Part shown: positions 1 through 8,109 of the stretch, in pieces
How the letters are laid out: each line of letters starts with the position of its first letter
Position numbering within the stretch: position 1 is the stretch's first letter
Source of the DNA: Vibrio sp. STUT-A11
GTDB lineage: Bacteria; Pseudomonadota; Gammaproteobacteria; Enterobacterales; Vibrionaceae
Assembly (NCBI RefSeq): GCF_026000435.1
Contig: NZ_AP026764.1
Span: 1,364,001-1,428,000, forward strand
Direction of reading: 5' to 3'
DNA: 64,000 nucleotides
The notes under the pieces: generated by a model
Database searches by the model: none
What the model saw: the letters and a program-made list of their open reading frames with translations, nothing else
Told to the model about the DNA's origin: nothing
Made by a program: the position numbers and the translations under genes

Positions 1-1
1 T

Positions 2-412
2 CTCATTGCTATTCCAACATTTTTTAGCAGTGTTAACGCGGCAACCTTTGACGATAGCGAATGGTTACCACTATATGATGGCTCAACTCATTACAACATT
101 GTTCAGCAAAGCACAAACGAGACAATGGATGAATTTTATATAGCGAGTAACATTGCCAAATATGAGGGTTTAAAAAGTTTTCATGACTTTGCGTTGGATA
201 TCACGGTGAATCATATCAGTGCGTATGGTACTCAATATGTATTCGATTCAGAAAAGTATGTTCTTTATACAGAGCGTCCGGAAATGTTCCCTCAGGTGGT
301 GCAAATTACCTTGTCCGAATATCAGGTTGCCTTATATCAATGCCATGACCTGTGGGTACGCAGCGACAGTTATAAGCGCAGTTACATCGAATATATAAAC
401 GCTCAGCTATAA
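2..412 (+). CDS. Secreted hypothetical protein, 5' end outside window
   Basis: The reading frame is open from base 2, so the start codon lies before the window. The first visible residues (LIAIPTFFSSVNA) look like the end of a signal peptide with an A-x-A type cleavage site, followed by a mature domain beginning ATFDDSEW. About 136 residues are visible. They are rich in aromatic residues and have no motif I recognise. An internal ATG at 125 would give 95 residues but would drop the signal peptide, so I prefer the longer frame. Product is probably periplasmic or secreted. Function is unknown. Confidence 0.6.
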   Translation, partial: LIAIPTFFSSVNAATFDDSEWLPLYDGSTHYNIVQQSTNETMDEFYIASNIAKYEGLKSFHDFALDITVNHISAYGTQYVFDSEKYVLYTERPEMFPQVVQITLSEYQVALYQCHDLWVRSDSYKRSYIEYINAQL

Positions 413-483
413 CGTGTGAATAAGGTGATGGCATTGGAAGTTGATGCTGTCGAAACCACAATCATCAGTAGAAAGAGGTGTCC

Positions 484-564
484 ATGACAGCTATTGTAAA
501 TACATTAAAACTGGCTGTAATTGTAGCGGTTTTTTTAGGCTTCTGCGCCGGTTGCTATGCGTAA
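484..564 (+). CDS. Small hydrophobic peptide, 26 aa
   Basis: A 26-residue frame starts at ATG 484 behind a purine-rich AGAGGTG ribosome-binding site and encodes a short basic N-terminus followed by one hydrophobic stretch (AVIVAVFLGFCAGC). A good intrinsic terminator follows about 70 bases later, which supports a short transcript. It could be a single-pass membrane peptide or a lipopeptide-like product. I do not recognise the family. It could also be a fortuitous frame, but the RBS, hydrophobic segment and terminator together make a real small gene plausible. Confidence 0.45.
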   Translation: MTAIVNTLKLAVIVAVFLGFCAGCYA

Positions 565-636
565 CGTGTCCGGCAGGTTCTTTTCTCTTCAGCGATATCC
601 ATTGTTAAAAACCTGGATTGTTACCGTCCTCAAAGA

Positions 637-668
637 CAATGCCCCTACTTTGTTGGGGTATTGTTCCT
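637..668 (+). terminator. Intrinsic terminator after the 26-aa ORF
   Basis: A 9-bp stem (637-645 with 655-663, one G-U pair) with a 9-base loop is followed by a short T-rich stretch. It would end transcription from the upstream small gene(s). Confidence 0.6.
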
Positions 669-844
669 AATATCCTCTTTTACTCCTTAATTCCCTCACA
701 TTGCATCGTTAAGTTGCTCGGCAATCGTCTATAAACAAGAAGCCATCATGAAGCTACATTTCATGATGTTTAAGTTTAATCGAGGGTGTTCCAGGTGAGC
801 ACTCTGATTAGATTTGCTCTTAAAATTGATAAGTTAGTTTAAAT

Positions 845-2602
845 ATGAAAGCGCTAAAAATTTCTAGTGTTACTTTGTTGATAATAACGTCTGCTCAGTC
901 CTCAGCTGCATTGTACCAAGTCATTGAAGTCACTCCTGACACAAGCTTTAGCTACGAAAGTGCTTACGGTGTCGCGATTCAACCGGCTACAGTAACCAGC
1001 GAAAGTGATAACTGTTTTGAATCGTCGTATGTGGAAGGGGATGGAATCTCGTGCTCAGCTTATATGTTAGCGGGAGAAACGCGCCTAAGTGAGCCAAGTG
1101 AAGGTAAGGCTGTTGACGGCCTGAGTTATCGTGACGAAACGCCATTTGGTATCGATAACCGTTTTATGTACGTTCAGGATCAAGATGATTTTGAAAACTA
1201 CTGCGATGCCCAACTTTTATACGCAACGTGTGAATCATGGGCTGAGTTACATTGGGCGCAGTGGGGCAATGAAATCAGCGGAAGTACAGAGCCAAACTCG
1301 ATTGCGTTCCTTGGTGATTACGAAACGGGTACCACTTACGACGAAAGCTACAACATCGTAATTAACTCATTAACTGAAGACGCTGAACCCGTGGGTATTC
1401 TGCATGATTTGGGAAATGTAACCAGTTATATGCGAAATTATACCCAAGCCTTAGACGACGCAAACCCAATCACGGATTCTTATCTTCAATCTAGAGCCTG
1501 GAAGACAAACGGCGACTACACCGTAGGTAGTGTGTCGACAAGCGCATCGAATGATTACGGTGATTTCTATTCGTCAAAAGCTGCGCTGTGGAGTTCGTCT
1601 TTAGGTTCGTTAGTTGAGCTGGACTGGGCAAGTTCGGTGTCTGATACTGCGGTCTATAAAAACAGAACCGCTCAGGGCAGCTTAAGAGATTTCGTGATTG
1701 TGGATAATACTCTTTATGGCGTGGGTTATAATACGTACGTACATGATTCTTATTACTACTTCATGGAAGCAACGGTGTTTTCTGTTGACTTAGAGAGCGA
1801 TGCTTTTGATACAGATAACTGGGAAACAAAGAAAATTTCCGGAGCTGGCGTAGAAAGTAGCGATGATTACATCTACAGCAATACTTTGCTAACTGGCGTA
1901 AACAGTAATTTAGTCGCTATTGGTGAATCAAAACGTTCTGGTAGCTACCCTTATGAAAACGCCGCGTCGAATCGAATGTATGTCGTCGACGATATATCAG
2001 AGGATTCCTTATCGGCGAGCTACTTGAGTGGTGGTATATTCTTTGACGGTGTCGGAGGCAAAGCGCGAGCTATCAATAATTTCAATGAAATTGTTGGGCA
2101 AGTGGATGCCGAAAATACTAACGAGAGCAGCGGTAAACCAAGACGAAAGCGTGGCTTTATCTACCCATATGACGGTGAAGGCACCAACGATACACGTAGT
2201 GCAAGGTTGAGTGAGCAAGCTTGGTGGTTAGATGATTTGACCAATGGTGGTGATTATTCAGATGATAATAACCAGTACCGAATCATTGATGCATCAGGAA
2301 TTAATGACGCCGGCGTCATCTCTGCGACTGCACTTAAGTGTGATTCTGGCTACGACGATACCAGTCACTTCGCAACCTGTGGTGATGGCGAGGTCGATGA
2401 AGAAACCGTTGCAGTTAAACTCGTACCAATCGTAGGCGCTACATCTGATGATATTGCAGCGCGGAGTGATGAAACATCGACTACTTCAAGCCGTTCAGGT
2501 GGAAGCTTAAACTATTTCTTATTGTTTACTCTATTTGCTTTGTTTGGATATCGTGGTTTCTCCAATGGAGTGTTCCCACGAAGCAAAGAACAGTCAACAT
2601 AA
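845..2602 (+). CDS. DUF3466 family protein with GlyGly-CTERM tail
   Basis: 585 residues. A signal peptide (about residues 1-22, ending SSAA) is followed by a long acidic, Ser/Tyr/Asp-rich ectodomain typical of the vibrio DUF3466 family. The C-terminus has Ser-Gly-Gly at about 551-553, a hydrophobic helix (YFLLFTLFALFGY) and a few basic residues, which is the layout of a GlyGly-CTERM sorting signal. Such tails are processed by the rhomboid protease rhombosortase and are usual on proteins secreted by the type II system. The tail runs about a dozen residues past the helix, slightly longer than usual. The gene is monocistronic and followed by a terminator. Molecular function is unknown; surface or secreted location is inferred from the two sorting signals. 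Confidence 0.8.
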   Translation: MKALKISSVTLLIITSAQSSAALYQVIEVTPDTSFSYESAYGVAIQPATVTSESDNCFESSYVEGDGISCSAYMLAGETRLSEPSEGKAVDGLSYRDETPFGIDNRFMYVQDQDDFENYCDAQLLYATCESWAELHWAQWGNEISGSTEPNSIAFLGDYETGTTYDESYNIVINSLTEDAEPVGILHDLGNVTSYMRNYTQALDDANPITDSYLQSRAWKTNGDYTVGSVSTSASNDYGDFYSSKAALWSSSLGSLVELDWASSVSDTAVYKNRTAQGSLRDFVIVDNTLYGVGYNTYVHDSYYYFMEATVFSVDLESDAFDTDNWETKKISGAGVESSDDYIYSNTLLTGVNSNLVAIGESKRSGSYPYENAASNRMYVVDDISEDSLSASYLSGGIFFDGVGGKARAINNFNEIVGQVDAENTNESSGKPRRKRGFIYPYDGEGTNDTRSARLSEQAWWLDDLTNGGDYSDDNNQYRIIDASGINDAGVISATALKCDSGYDDTSHFATCGDGEVDEETVAVKLVPIVGATSDDIAARSDETSTTSSRSGGSLNYFLLFTLFALFGYRGFSNGVFPRSKEQST

Positions 2603-2645
2603 AACCATCTTGTTGCTTGGCTAATTTCACTTTAGCCATTTTGAA

Positions 2646-2674
2646 GCGAGCTCAACTTTGAGTTCGCTCTTTTT
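2646..2674 (+). terminator. Intrinsic terminator after the DUF3466 gene
   Basis: An 8-bp GC-rich stem (2646-2653 with 2660-2667, one G-U pair) is followed by TCTTTTTCG. Confidence 0.7.
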
Positions 2675-2833
2675 CGTTTTACTGTATCTGCAAATCAACG
2701 CAGTCAATCTCCCTTGCCTTACTAATTTCGCATTACTCCATAATCTACTCACATTTTCCCGATACATTGAGCGTCGGTTTAATAGGGCAGTCGTACGCAT
2801 AAATTGTATGAACTGTCTAACTGGAGAGAAAAC

Positions 2834-3097
2834 ATGAAAAAAATTGTACTAGTCGTAACGACAATAATGATGACTTTCGGCTCATTGTCCGTATTCGCAG
2901 ACGATCGACCTGCGCCTCCACCAAATGGCGACCGTCCAGAGCCACCATCGTTTAGTGATATTGATACTAACGGTGATGGCGTTTTGACTAAGGACGAGCT
3001 TCGAGGTCCGTTCCTTGAGGATTTCGACAAGCTGGATGTTGATGGAAGTGGTTCACTCACTGAAGATGAACTGCCTAAGCCACCTGAACCTCGATAA
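2834..3097 (+). CDS. Small secreted EF-hand protein
   Basis: 87 residues from ATG 2834, chosen over an in-frame ATG at 2804 because a GGAGAG ribosome-binding site sits just upstream and a clean signal peptide (residues 1-22, cleaved near VFA-DD) begins here. The mature protein has a proline-rich linker and two canonical 12-residue EF-hand loops, D44-x-N46-x-D48 to E55 and D68-x-D70-x-S72 to E79, so it should bind calcium in the periplasm or outside the cell. It lies about 125 bases upstream of a sensor kinase gene on the same strand and may be co-transcribed or co-regulated with it. A role as a calcium accessory to that sensor is speculation. Confidence 0.8.
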   Translation: MKKIVLVVTTIMMTFGSLSVFADDRPAPPPNGDRPEPPSFSDIDTNGDGVLTKDELRGPFLEDFDKLDVDGSGSLTEDELPKPPEPR

Positions 3098-3222
3098 AAA
3101 CCGTTCACCAGTTTGAAAAGAGAATAGCATTAGTGTGAGTTACGTTTGTAAGGCGCATGGTGATGGTGACTTAAGATATAATCAGTTATTGTAAAAGAGC
3201 GTCAAGCGTTGTAACTCACCCA

Positions 3223-4695
3223 TTGAACAAAAATAGTATTATCATTTCCCATAGGTCCACCGTGCGTATTTCCCTGTTTCAAAAACTGTTTTCTGCATTA
3301 CTGCTAAGTAGTGCCTTAGTTATCGTGATCATGGCACTACAAATTAACGCCAGTTTTAAAGATGGCTTTCAGCAGTATTTGAATCAGGAAGAAATTGCCA
3401 AAGCGAGTTTATTGTCGGAGCGGGCAAGTCAATATTACTCTCAGTCACAAGACTGGTCGCGCTTTAAGGACTCCCCTCATTGGTGGGCGGATTTTCTGAT
3501 GTTGTCTGGTGAAATGCCGCCACCCAGAGATGACATGCTTCCACCTGGCAAACGCCAACCATCATGGCACGGGAATCCCCTTAAAGATCCCATGATGTCA
3601 CCACTGAGTGCAAGATTGAACTTGTTAGATGCCGATGGACGTGCGTTATTTGGCCACGCAGAAAATCTTAACGTTAAAAAAGGGATGCATCTACATAAAG
3701 TAGAAATTGTCTTTGACGGAAGTGTAGTCGGCTATATCTCAATCCTACAAAGCGATTCATTCAACAATCATTTGGCTGACCAATTCTTAAAGTCTCAAAC
3801 CACTAACCTGATGATCATGAGCTTTGCTGCCATCTGTGTGAGTTTGCTCTTTGCGCTCGTGTTTGTGCGTTATCTTTTAACGCCCTTGCGAGCACTGCAT
3901 CAGGGTGCGAATGCGGTACGAGATGGCAACCTCAGCTATCAGGTTGAATACCACAGCAATGACGAAATCGCAGATGTAACTCAAGCATTTAATCACTTGG
4001 TAGACTCTTTGAAAACTCAAGAAGAGATGCGTGAAAGATGGCTGTCAGATATTTCTCACGAGTTGCGCACACCATTAGCTGTGCTTCGAGGCGAGCTTGA
4101 AGCTCTTCAAGATGGGATTCGTCGTCCTGAACCTGCTTATATTCAATCTTTACATCAACAAGTTCTGACTTTGGCTCAGTTAGTGGAAGATTTACGTGCC
4201 TCTGCAAAAGCAGACATCAAGCTTCATCTGAAAAAAGAAAGCGTGAATGTAAAAAACGGCGTCGATAATGTTCTCGTTAGTCACTTAAACCGCTTTGAAA
4301 AAAAATCTCTTAGCTTAGAAATAGATTTAAACATCGACTCGGATGTTTACATCCATGCCGACAGACAGAAGCTGAGCCAGGTGTTGAACAACTTATTAGA
4401 AAACAGCTATCGTTACACAGATACAGGTGGGAAGGTAAAAGTCTATTTGGGACAGGAACAAAACTCAGTTTTACTTGCCATAGAAGACAGCTCACCAGGT
4501 GTGCCAAGTGATGCGTTGCCCAAGCTTTGTGAACGACTGTTCCGAGTTGATCAATCGCGTAGTCGAGCTTATGGTGGCTCGGGACTTGGGTTATCCATAT
4601 GTAAAAATATCATTCAGGCTCATAACGGTGAGCTAAAACTCGAACATTCCGAGCTAGGTGGCTTGAAAGTTTCTGTGCGTTTACCCACCGAATAG
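3223..4695 (+). CDS. baeS: BaeS-like sensor histidine kinase
   Basis: Up to 490 residues. Two membrane helices (about residues 18-40 and 193-213) flank a periplasmic domain with an unusual Pro/Met-rich segment near residues 95-125. A HAMP linker, a HisKA dimerisation domain with the phosphoacceptor in SHELRTP (His279) and a HATPase_c domain with N box (NNLLENSYRY) and GxGLGLS-type G box follow. The start is uncertain: TTG 3223 has no clear ribosome site, whereas GTG 3262 has AGG about 6 bases upstream and starts nearer the first helix. The partner regulator lies 46 bases downstream and is strongly BaeR-like, so the pair probably senses envelope stress or metal, as E. coli BaeSR does. The signal here is unknown. 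Confidence 0.8.
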   Translation: MNKNSIIISHRSTVRISLFQKLFSALLLSSALVIVIMALQINASFKDGFQQYLNQEEIAKASLLSERASQYYSQSQDWSRFKDSPHWWADFLMLSGEMPPPRDDMLPPGKRQPSWHGNPLKDPMMSPLSARLNLLDADGRALFGHAENLNVKKGMHLHKVEIVFDGSVVGYISILQSDSFNNHLADQFLKSQTTNLMIMSFAAICVSLLFALVFVRYLLTPLRALHQGANAVRDGNLSYQVEYHSNDEIADVTQAFNHLVDSLKTQEEMRERWLSDISHELRTPLAVLRGELEALQDGIRRPEPAYIQSLHQQVLTLAQLVEDLRASAKADIKLHLKKESVNVKNGVDNVLVSHLNRFEKKSLSLEIDLNIDSDVYIHADRQKLSQVLNNLLENSYRYTDTGGKVKVYLGQEQNSVLLAIEDSSPGVPSDALPKLCERLFRVDQSRSRAYGGSGLGLSICKNIIQAHNGELKLEHSELGGLKVSVRLPTE

Positions 4696-4741
4696 GGCAG
4701 GTACTCCCGTTGTACGTATTTAGGACAAAATTAGAAAAACC

Positions 4742-5416
4742 ATGATACTAATTGTTGAAGATGAGCCTTCATTGGCAAATGTTGTTTCCGACTATCTGGT
4801 TCACAACGGTTTCGAAACCCATATCATCAGTGATGGAAATGACGTAATCGAGTGGGTTAAGATTCGTAAACCTGAACTGATCTTATTGGATCTGATGCTG
4901 CCGAATCGTAACGGATTAAGTATCTATCGAGAGCTTAGAACCTTCAGTGATATTCCTACCATCATGGCGACTGCAAAAGTGGAGGAGATCGACCGATTAC
5001 TGGGTTTAGAGCTGGGCGCTGATGACTACGTTTGTAAACCATATAGCCCGCGTGAGCTGGTTGTGCGAGTACGTAACGTGCTACGAAGATACAACAGTGT
5101 TAATACACCAAAAAGCGAGGAAGAAACTTCCCCAATAATCATTGAACAAGGCCAAATGAAAGTGTGGGTCGATGGTGAGTCGATTACGCTGACATCGGTG
5201 GAGTTTAAATTGCTCTCTTATTTCCACCAGCACGAAGGACAAGTTTTCAGCCGTGAGCAATTGATGAATAAGATCTATAACGATGAGCGTATTGTTACCG
5301 ATCGTACCATTGACACGCATATCAAAAACTTACGCAAGAAGATATTTGCAGTCAACTCGGCCTATGACTGGATAAAAGCGGTGTATGGTGTCGGCTATCG
5401 TTTCGAGATGGAATAG
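4742..5416 (+). CDS. baeR: BaeR-like OmpR-family response regulator
   Basis: 224 residues. The receiver domain has the acidic pair E6-D7, phosphoacceptor D50 (LLDLMLP), and K-P in ADDYVCKPYSPREL. A C-terminal winged-helix domain ends VYGVGYRFE. The stretch AKVEEIDRLLGLELGADDY is nearly the same as in E. coli BaeR, which identifies the subfamily; E. coli BaeR controls efflux pumps and spy. The gene follows the kinase by 46 bases, so they form one operon. The protein should activate target promoters as a phosphorylated dimer. Targets cannot be told from this window, although the adjacent EF-hand gene is an obvious candidate. Confidence 0.88.
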   Translation: MILIVEDEPSLANVVSDYLVHNGFETHIISDGNDVIEWVKIRKPELILLDLMLPNRNGLSIYRELRTFSDIPTIMATAKVEEIDRLLGLELGADDYVCKPYSPRELVVRVRNVLRRYNSVNTPKSEEETSPIIIEQGQMKVWVDGESITLTSVEFKLLSYFHQHEGQVFSREQLMNKIYNDERIVTDRTIDTHIKNLRKKIFAVNSAYDWIKAVYGVGYRFEME

Positions 5417-5589
5417 ATAAAACTAGCCTAAATGAAGACAATAGAAACTTGATCGATTCTTACTTCAACGACGTTGTTTCACGGTCAGCATTTGGTGAAA
5501 TCCTATCGTTCTCTTTGGTTTAGACTATTTCTATTTAAGCCTTAGGTATAGAATTTAATGGACGACATTGAATACAAAAGAGCGAACAA

Positions 5590-6150
5590 TTGAAGACCAA
5601 AATTAAAGCAAAACTCTTTGTCTTATCTGCTGCGGCTTTGCTGCTTAACGGATGTGCCAGTTACAGCATCACTGAGCGAGATATGAATCAATATCTGCAA
5701 GACAAAGCGACAATTAATCAATCCGTAGGGGTTGAAAACGTCATGTATGCGCAAGTATCCGTTGATGATCTTGAAGTAAAAATTGGTCGTGTAGACGATG
5801 ACCGCATATCGGTTTTCGCTAATACAACGGCGGACATACAGTTTTTGACTCAACGCACGGTCGGTTTGGATCTTGACCTTGAATTTAGTGCCATTCCCAG
5901 ATACGACCAAAAAACGGGTGAAGTGTTTCTACAATCACTTCGCTTAGAGAAGTTTGAAGACAAAAGCAATTTGTTGACATCGGAAATTAGCAATTTGATT
6001 AAACCTGCTGTTTCGATGATCGGTTACGCGTTATCAAACCAGCCTGTCTACAAGCTTGAGAGCGATAAAGTACAGTCAATTCTTCTGAAATCTGCCAGCC
6101 CGAATTTAGTTATCAAAAACAATCAACTGGTGATCGAACTGTTCGACTAG
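5590..6150 (+). CDS. DUF1439 (YceB-like) lipoprotein
   Basis: 186 residues starting at TTG 5590. A lipoprotein signal peptide with lipobox LNGC places the acylated cysteine at residue 22. The rest matches the YceB/DUF1439 family: SITERDMNQYL after the anchor, a beta-rich body, and a conserved hydrophobic C-terminus. The family is predicted to fold as a lipid-binding TULIP-like barrel in the outer-membrane periplasmic leaflet. Molecular function is not established. The gene stands alone between the two-component operon and a convergent MarR regulator. Confidence 0.75.
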   Translation: MKTKIKAKLFVLSAAALLLNGCASYSITERDMNQYLQDKATINQSVGVENVMYAQVSVDDLEVKIGRVDDDRISVFANTTADIQFLTQRTVGLDLDLEFSAIPRYDQKTGEVFLQSLRLEKFEDKSNLLTSEISNLIKPAVSMIGYALSNQPVYKLESDKVQSILLKSASPNLVIKNNQLVIELFD

Positions 6151-6220
6151 CCACACCGTCAGTCGCAATCCGCCGTAGACTTATCAGTTAAAGCCTCGGC
6201 GGAATGCAGAACAACAACTT

Positions 6221-6649
6221 CTATTCGCTCTTGCGTAAATTAGTGTCTAGCTCAAGACACAATACTCGCAACGCTTCAATATTCTCTGCCGACATACTTG
6301 ATCTTGATTCTAGCTTCGCGGTTAACTCCTGTGCATCTTCCTGTAATTGGCTGCCTTTTGCAGTCAGTGAGATGACTTTTTTACGTTCATCCAAATCAGA
6401 GACTGTTCGAGTTAATAACCCTTTTAACTCCAGACGCTTAACGATTGGAGTCAGCGTTCCTGAATCTAAATGGGTATCCTGAGATAGCTCTTTCAGGCTA
6501 ACGTCGCTTTTGCACCAAAGTGAGTGCATCACAATGTACTGAGGGTAGGTGAGGTCGTATTCGTCAAGCAGAGGTCTAAATGCGCGCACCAATGAATTGG
6601 TTGCCGTGTACAAAGCAAAACATACGTTATCTGATAATTTCTCGGCCAT
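6221..6649 (-). CDS. OhrR-type MarR family transcriptional regulator
   Basis: 142 residues from the ATG at 6649, preferred to an upstream in-frame codon at 6688 because the homologous N-terminus begins near MAEKLSDNVCFALY. The fold is a MarR winged helix (DLTYPQYIVMHSLW, LKELSQDTHLDSGTLTPIVKRLE, then the wing SDLDERKKVISLT). Cys10 in CFALY sits where OhrR proteins carry their peroxidatic cysteine, so it may be a one-cysteine organic hydroperoxide or electrophile sensor. It is divergent from a CurA-like reductase gene about 240 bases away and is the natural candidate regulator of that gene and of itself. The ligand is inferred from the family only. Confidence 0.82.
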   Translation of the reverse strand: MAEKLSDNVCFALYTATNSLVRAFRPLLDEYDLTYPQYIVMHSLWCKSDVSLKELSQDTHLDSGTLTPIVKRLELKGLLTRTVSDLDERKKVISLTAKGSQLQEDAQELTAKLESRSSMSAENIEALRVLCLELDTNLRKSE

Positions 6650-6781
6650 GAAAGAGTCCAGTTTTAAGCAAGGCGACAATAGTAACAAATTCTAAGCAAT
6701 TTAAAAAACATTGTGCGCAAAATATTATTGAGCAAAGTAGTTGCATTCCTCTCAATCTCAAGTTAACTTATTTGCAAATTG

Positions 6782-6793
6782 TTTGTGCACAAA
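6782..6793. promoter_or_regulatory. Palindrome, possible MarR-type operator
   Basis: TTTGTGCACAAA is a perfect 12-bp inverted repeat in the intergenic region between the MarR regulator and the curA-like gene. A degenerate copy (TTGTGCGCAA) lies at 6711-6720. Position and symmetry fit an operator for the adjacent regulator; binding is inferred. Confidence 0.45.
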
Positions 6794-6889
6794 TTATTTG
6801 CCTACCAATTAATGAGAGCCACTCAGAGGCGAAAGCGGTTTATTACTAACAGCTAAGCGCACATTGAAGCAAAAGTAAGAGAGAGCATT

Positions 6890-7885
6890 ATGATCAGCCA
6901 ACAAATCCATTTAGCATCACGCCCAGTCGGTATGCCGACAAAAGAAAACTTCAAATCTGTTGGAGTTGAGCTACCGGAAATTCAAGAAGGCGAAGTGTTA
7001 GTTAAGAACACATGGATGTCTGTTGACCCGTACATGCGCGGCCGTATGTACGATAGAGAATCGTACATTCCACCATTTGAAATTGACCAAGTACTGGAAG
7101 GTGGCGCCGTTGGTGAAGTTATCGAATCAAAAAATGACAACTTCCCTGTAGGCTCAAAAGTGAGCAACATTAGCGGTTGGCGTACAACTTTTATCAGTGA
7201 TGGTACTGATTTGACCTTACTACCAGCGGTTGGTCTGCCAGACCAACACTTCCTGGGTGTTATCGGTATGCCTGGCCTAACGGGTTGGGTTGGGCTATTT
7301 AAAGTCGCTCAACTTAAGCCGACAGATACGGTATTTGTTTCTGCTGCATCTGGTGCAGTAGGCAGCGTGGTTTGTCAGATTGCTAAACTATATGGTTGTA
7401 AAGTGATTGGTTCTGTAGGCTCAGATGAGAAAGCAGAAATGGTGAAAGCAATGGGCGCGGATGCGGTTATCAACTACAAGAAAGTAGACGATTTGACACA
7501 GGCATTACGCGAAGCGGCGCCAGAAGGTATCGATGTGTATTTTGAAAACGTCGGCGGTGCACACCTGGAAGCGGCGCTGGAAGTTATCAACCCATACGGT
7601 CGTATTCCGGTATGTGGCATGATTGCAGACTACAATGCAGACAAGCCTCAGCCAGGACCAAGCAACTTACTGCAAATCAACACCAAGAAGCTGACGATGC
7701 AAGGCTTTATCGTAATGGATTACTGGGATCTTGCTGGTGAGTTCGTTGAACAAATGGGTCAGTGGATCAAAGAAGGCAAAGTGAAGTCTGAAGAGACCGT
7801 ATACGAAGGGCTAGAAAACGCTGCTGAAGCGTTCATCGGTCTATTCGAAGGCAAAAACAAAGGTAAGATGCTGGTTAAGATTTAA
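6890..7885 (+). CDS. curA: CurA-like NADPH-dependent oxidoreductase (MDR superfamily)
   Basis: 331 residues, a zinc-free medium-chain dehydrogenase of the leukotriene B4 dehydrogenase / curcumin reductase type. The N-terminal GroES-like domain has WMSVDPYMRGRM. The Rossmann nucleotide site is VSAASGAVGSVV near residues 150-161, and the substrate-region motif GFIVMDYWD follows. These enzymes reduce the double bond of alpha,beta-unsaturated carbonyls in the cytosol using NADPH. A divergent OhrR-like regulator suggests induction by electrophiles or peroxides. The true substrate is not known, so curA is a family label. Confidence 0.85.
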   Translation: MISQQIHLASRPVGMPTKENFKSVGVELPEIQEGEVLVKNTWMSVDPYMRGRMYDRESYIPPFEIDQVLEGGAVGEVIESKNDNFPVGSKVSNISGWRTTFISDGTDLTLLPAVGLPDQHFLGVIGMPGLTGWVGLFKVAQLKPTDTVFVSAASGAVGSVVCQIAKLYGCKVIGSVGSDEKAEMVKAMGADAVINYKKVDDLTQALREAAPEGIDVYFENVGGAHLEAALEVINPYGRIPVCGMIADYNADKPQPGPSNLLQINTKKLTMQGFIVMDYWDLAGEFVEQMGQWIKEGKVKSEETVYEGLENAAEAFIGLFEGKNKGKMLVKI

Positions 7886-7923
7886 CCAGGCAAATTAAAG
7901 CCATAGCCAATTCACAAAAGCCA

Positions 7924-7948
7924 GCCAGTTAATCTGACTGGCGTTTTT
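7924..7948 (+). terminator. Intrinsic terminator after the curA-like gene
   Basis: A GCCAGT/ACTGGC stem (7924-7929 with 7937-7942) is followed by GTTTTT. Confidence 0.75.
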
Positions 7949-8109
7949 ATATCCGATAGTTTCTGCTCGGAACAATGGTTAGCCACTTGTCGCGTTAATG
8001 GCACAAACCACATGAAAAGCTTACAAAGTCACGATATCCTAGCAGGATAATAAAGCAATCTGAGCTTAAGTTCAGACTGCACTATGTTTACGGTAGAAAG
8101 TGAATTCGA

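Noticed and set aside
2779..3108. Reverse-strand 109-aa frame opposite the EF-hand gene
   Set aside because: Low-complexity Ser/Gly/Pro sequence that mirrors the proline- and acid-rich EF-hand protein; the plus-strand gene has a signal peptide and calcium loops.
4310..4507. Reverse-strand frames opposite the histidine kinase
   Set aside because: No ribosome sites or recognisable domains; they are shadows of the kinase ATPase domain.
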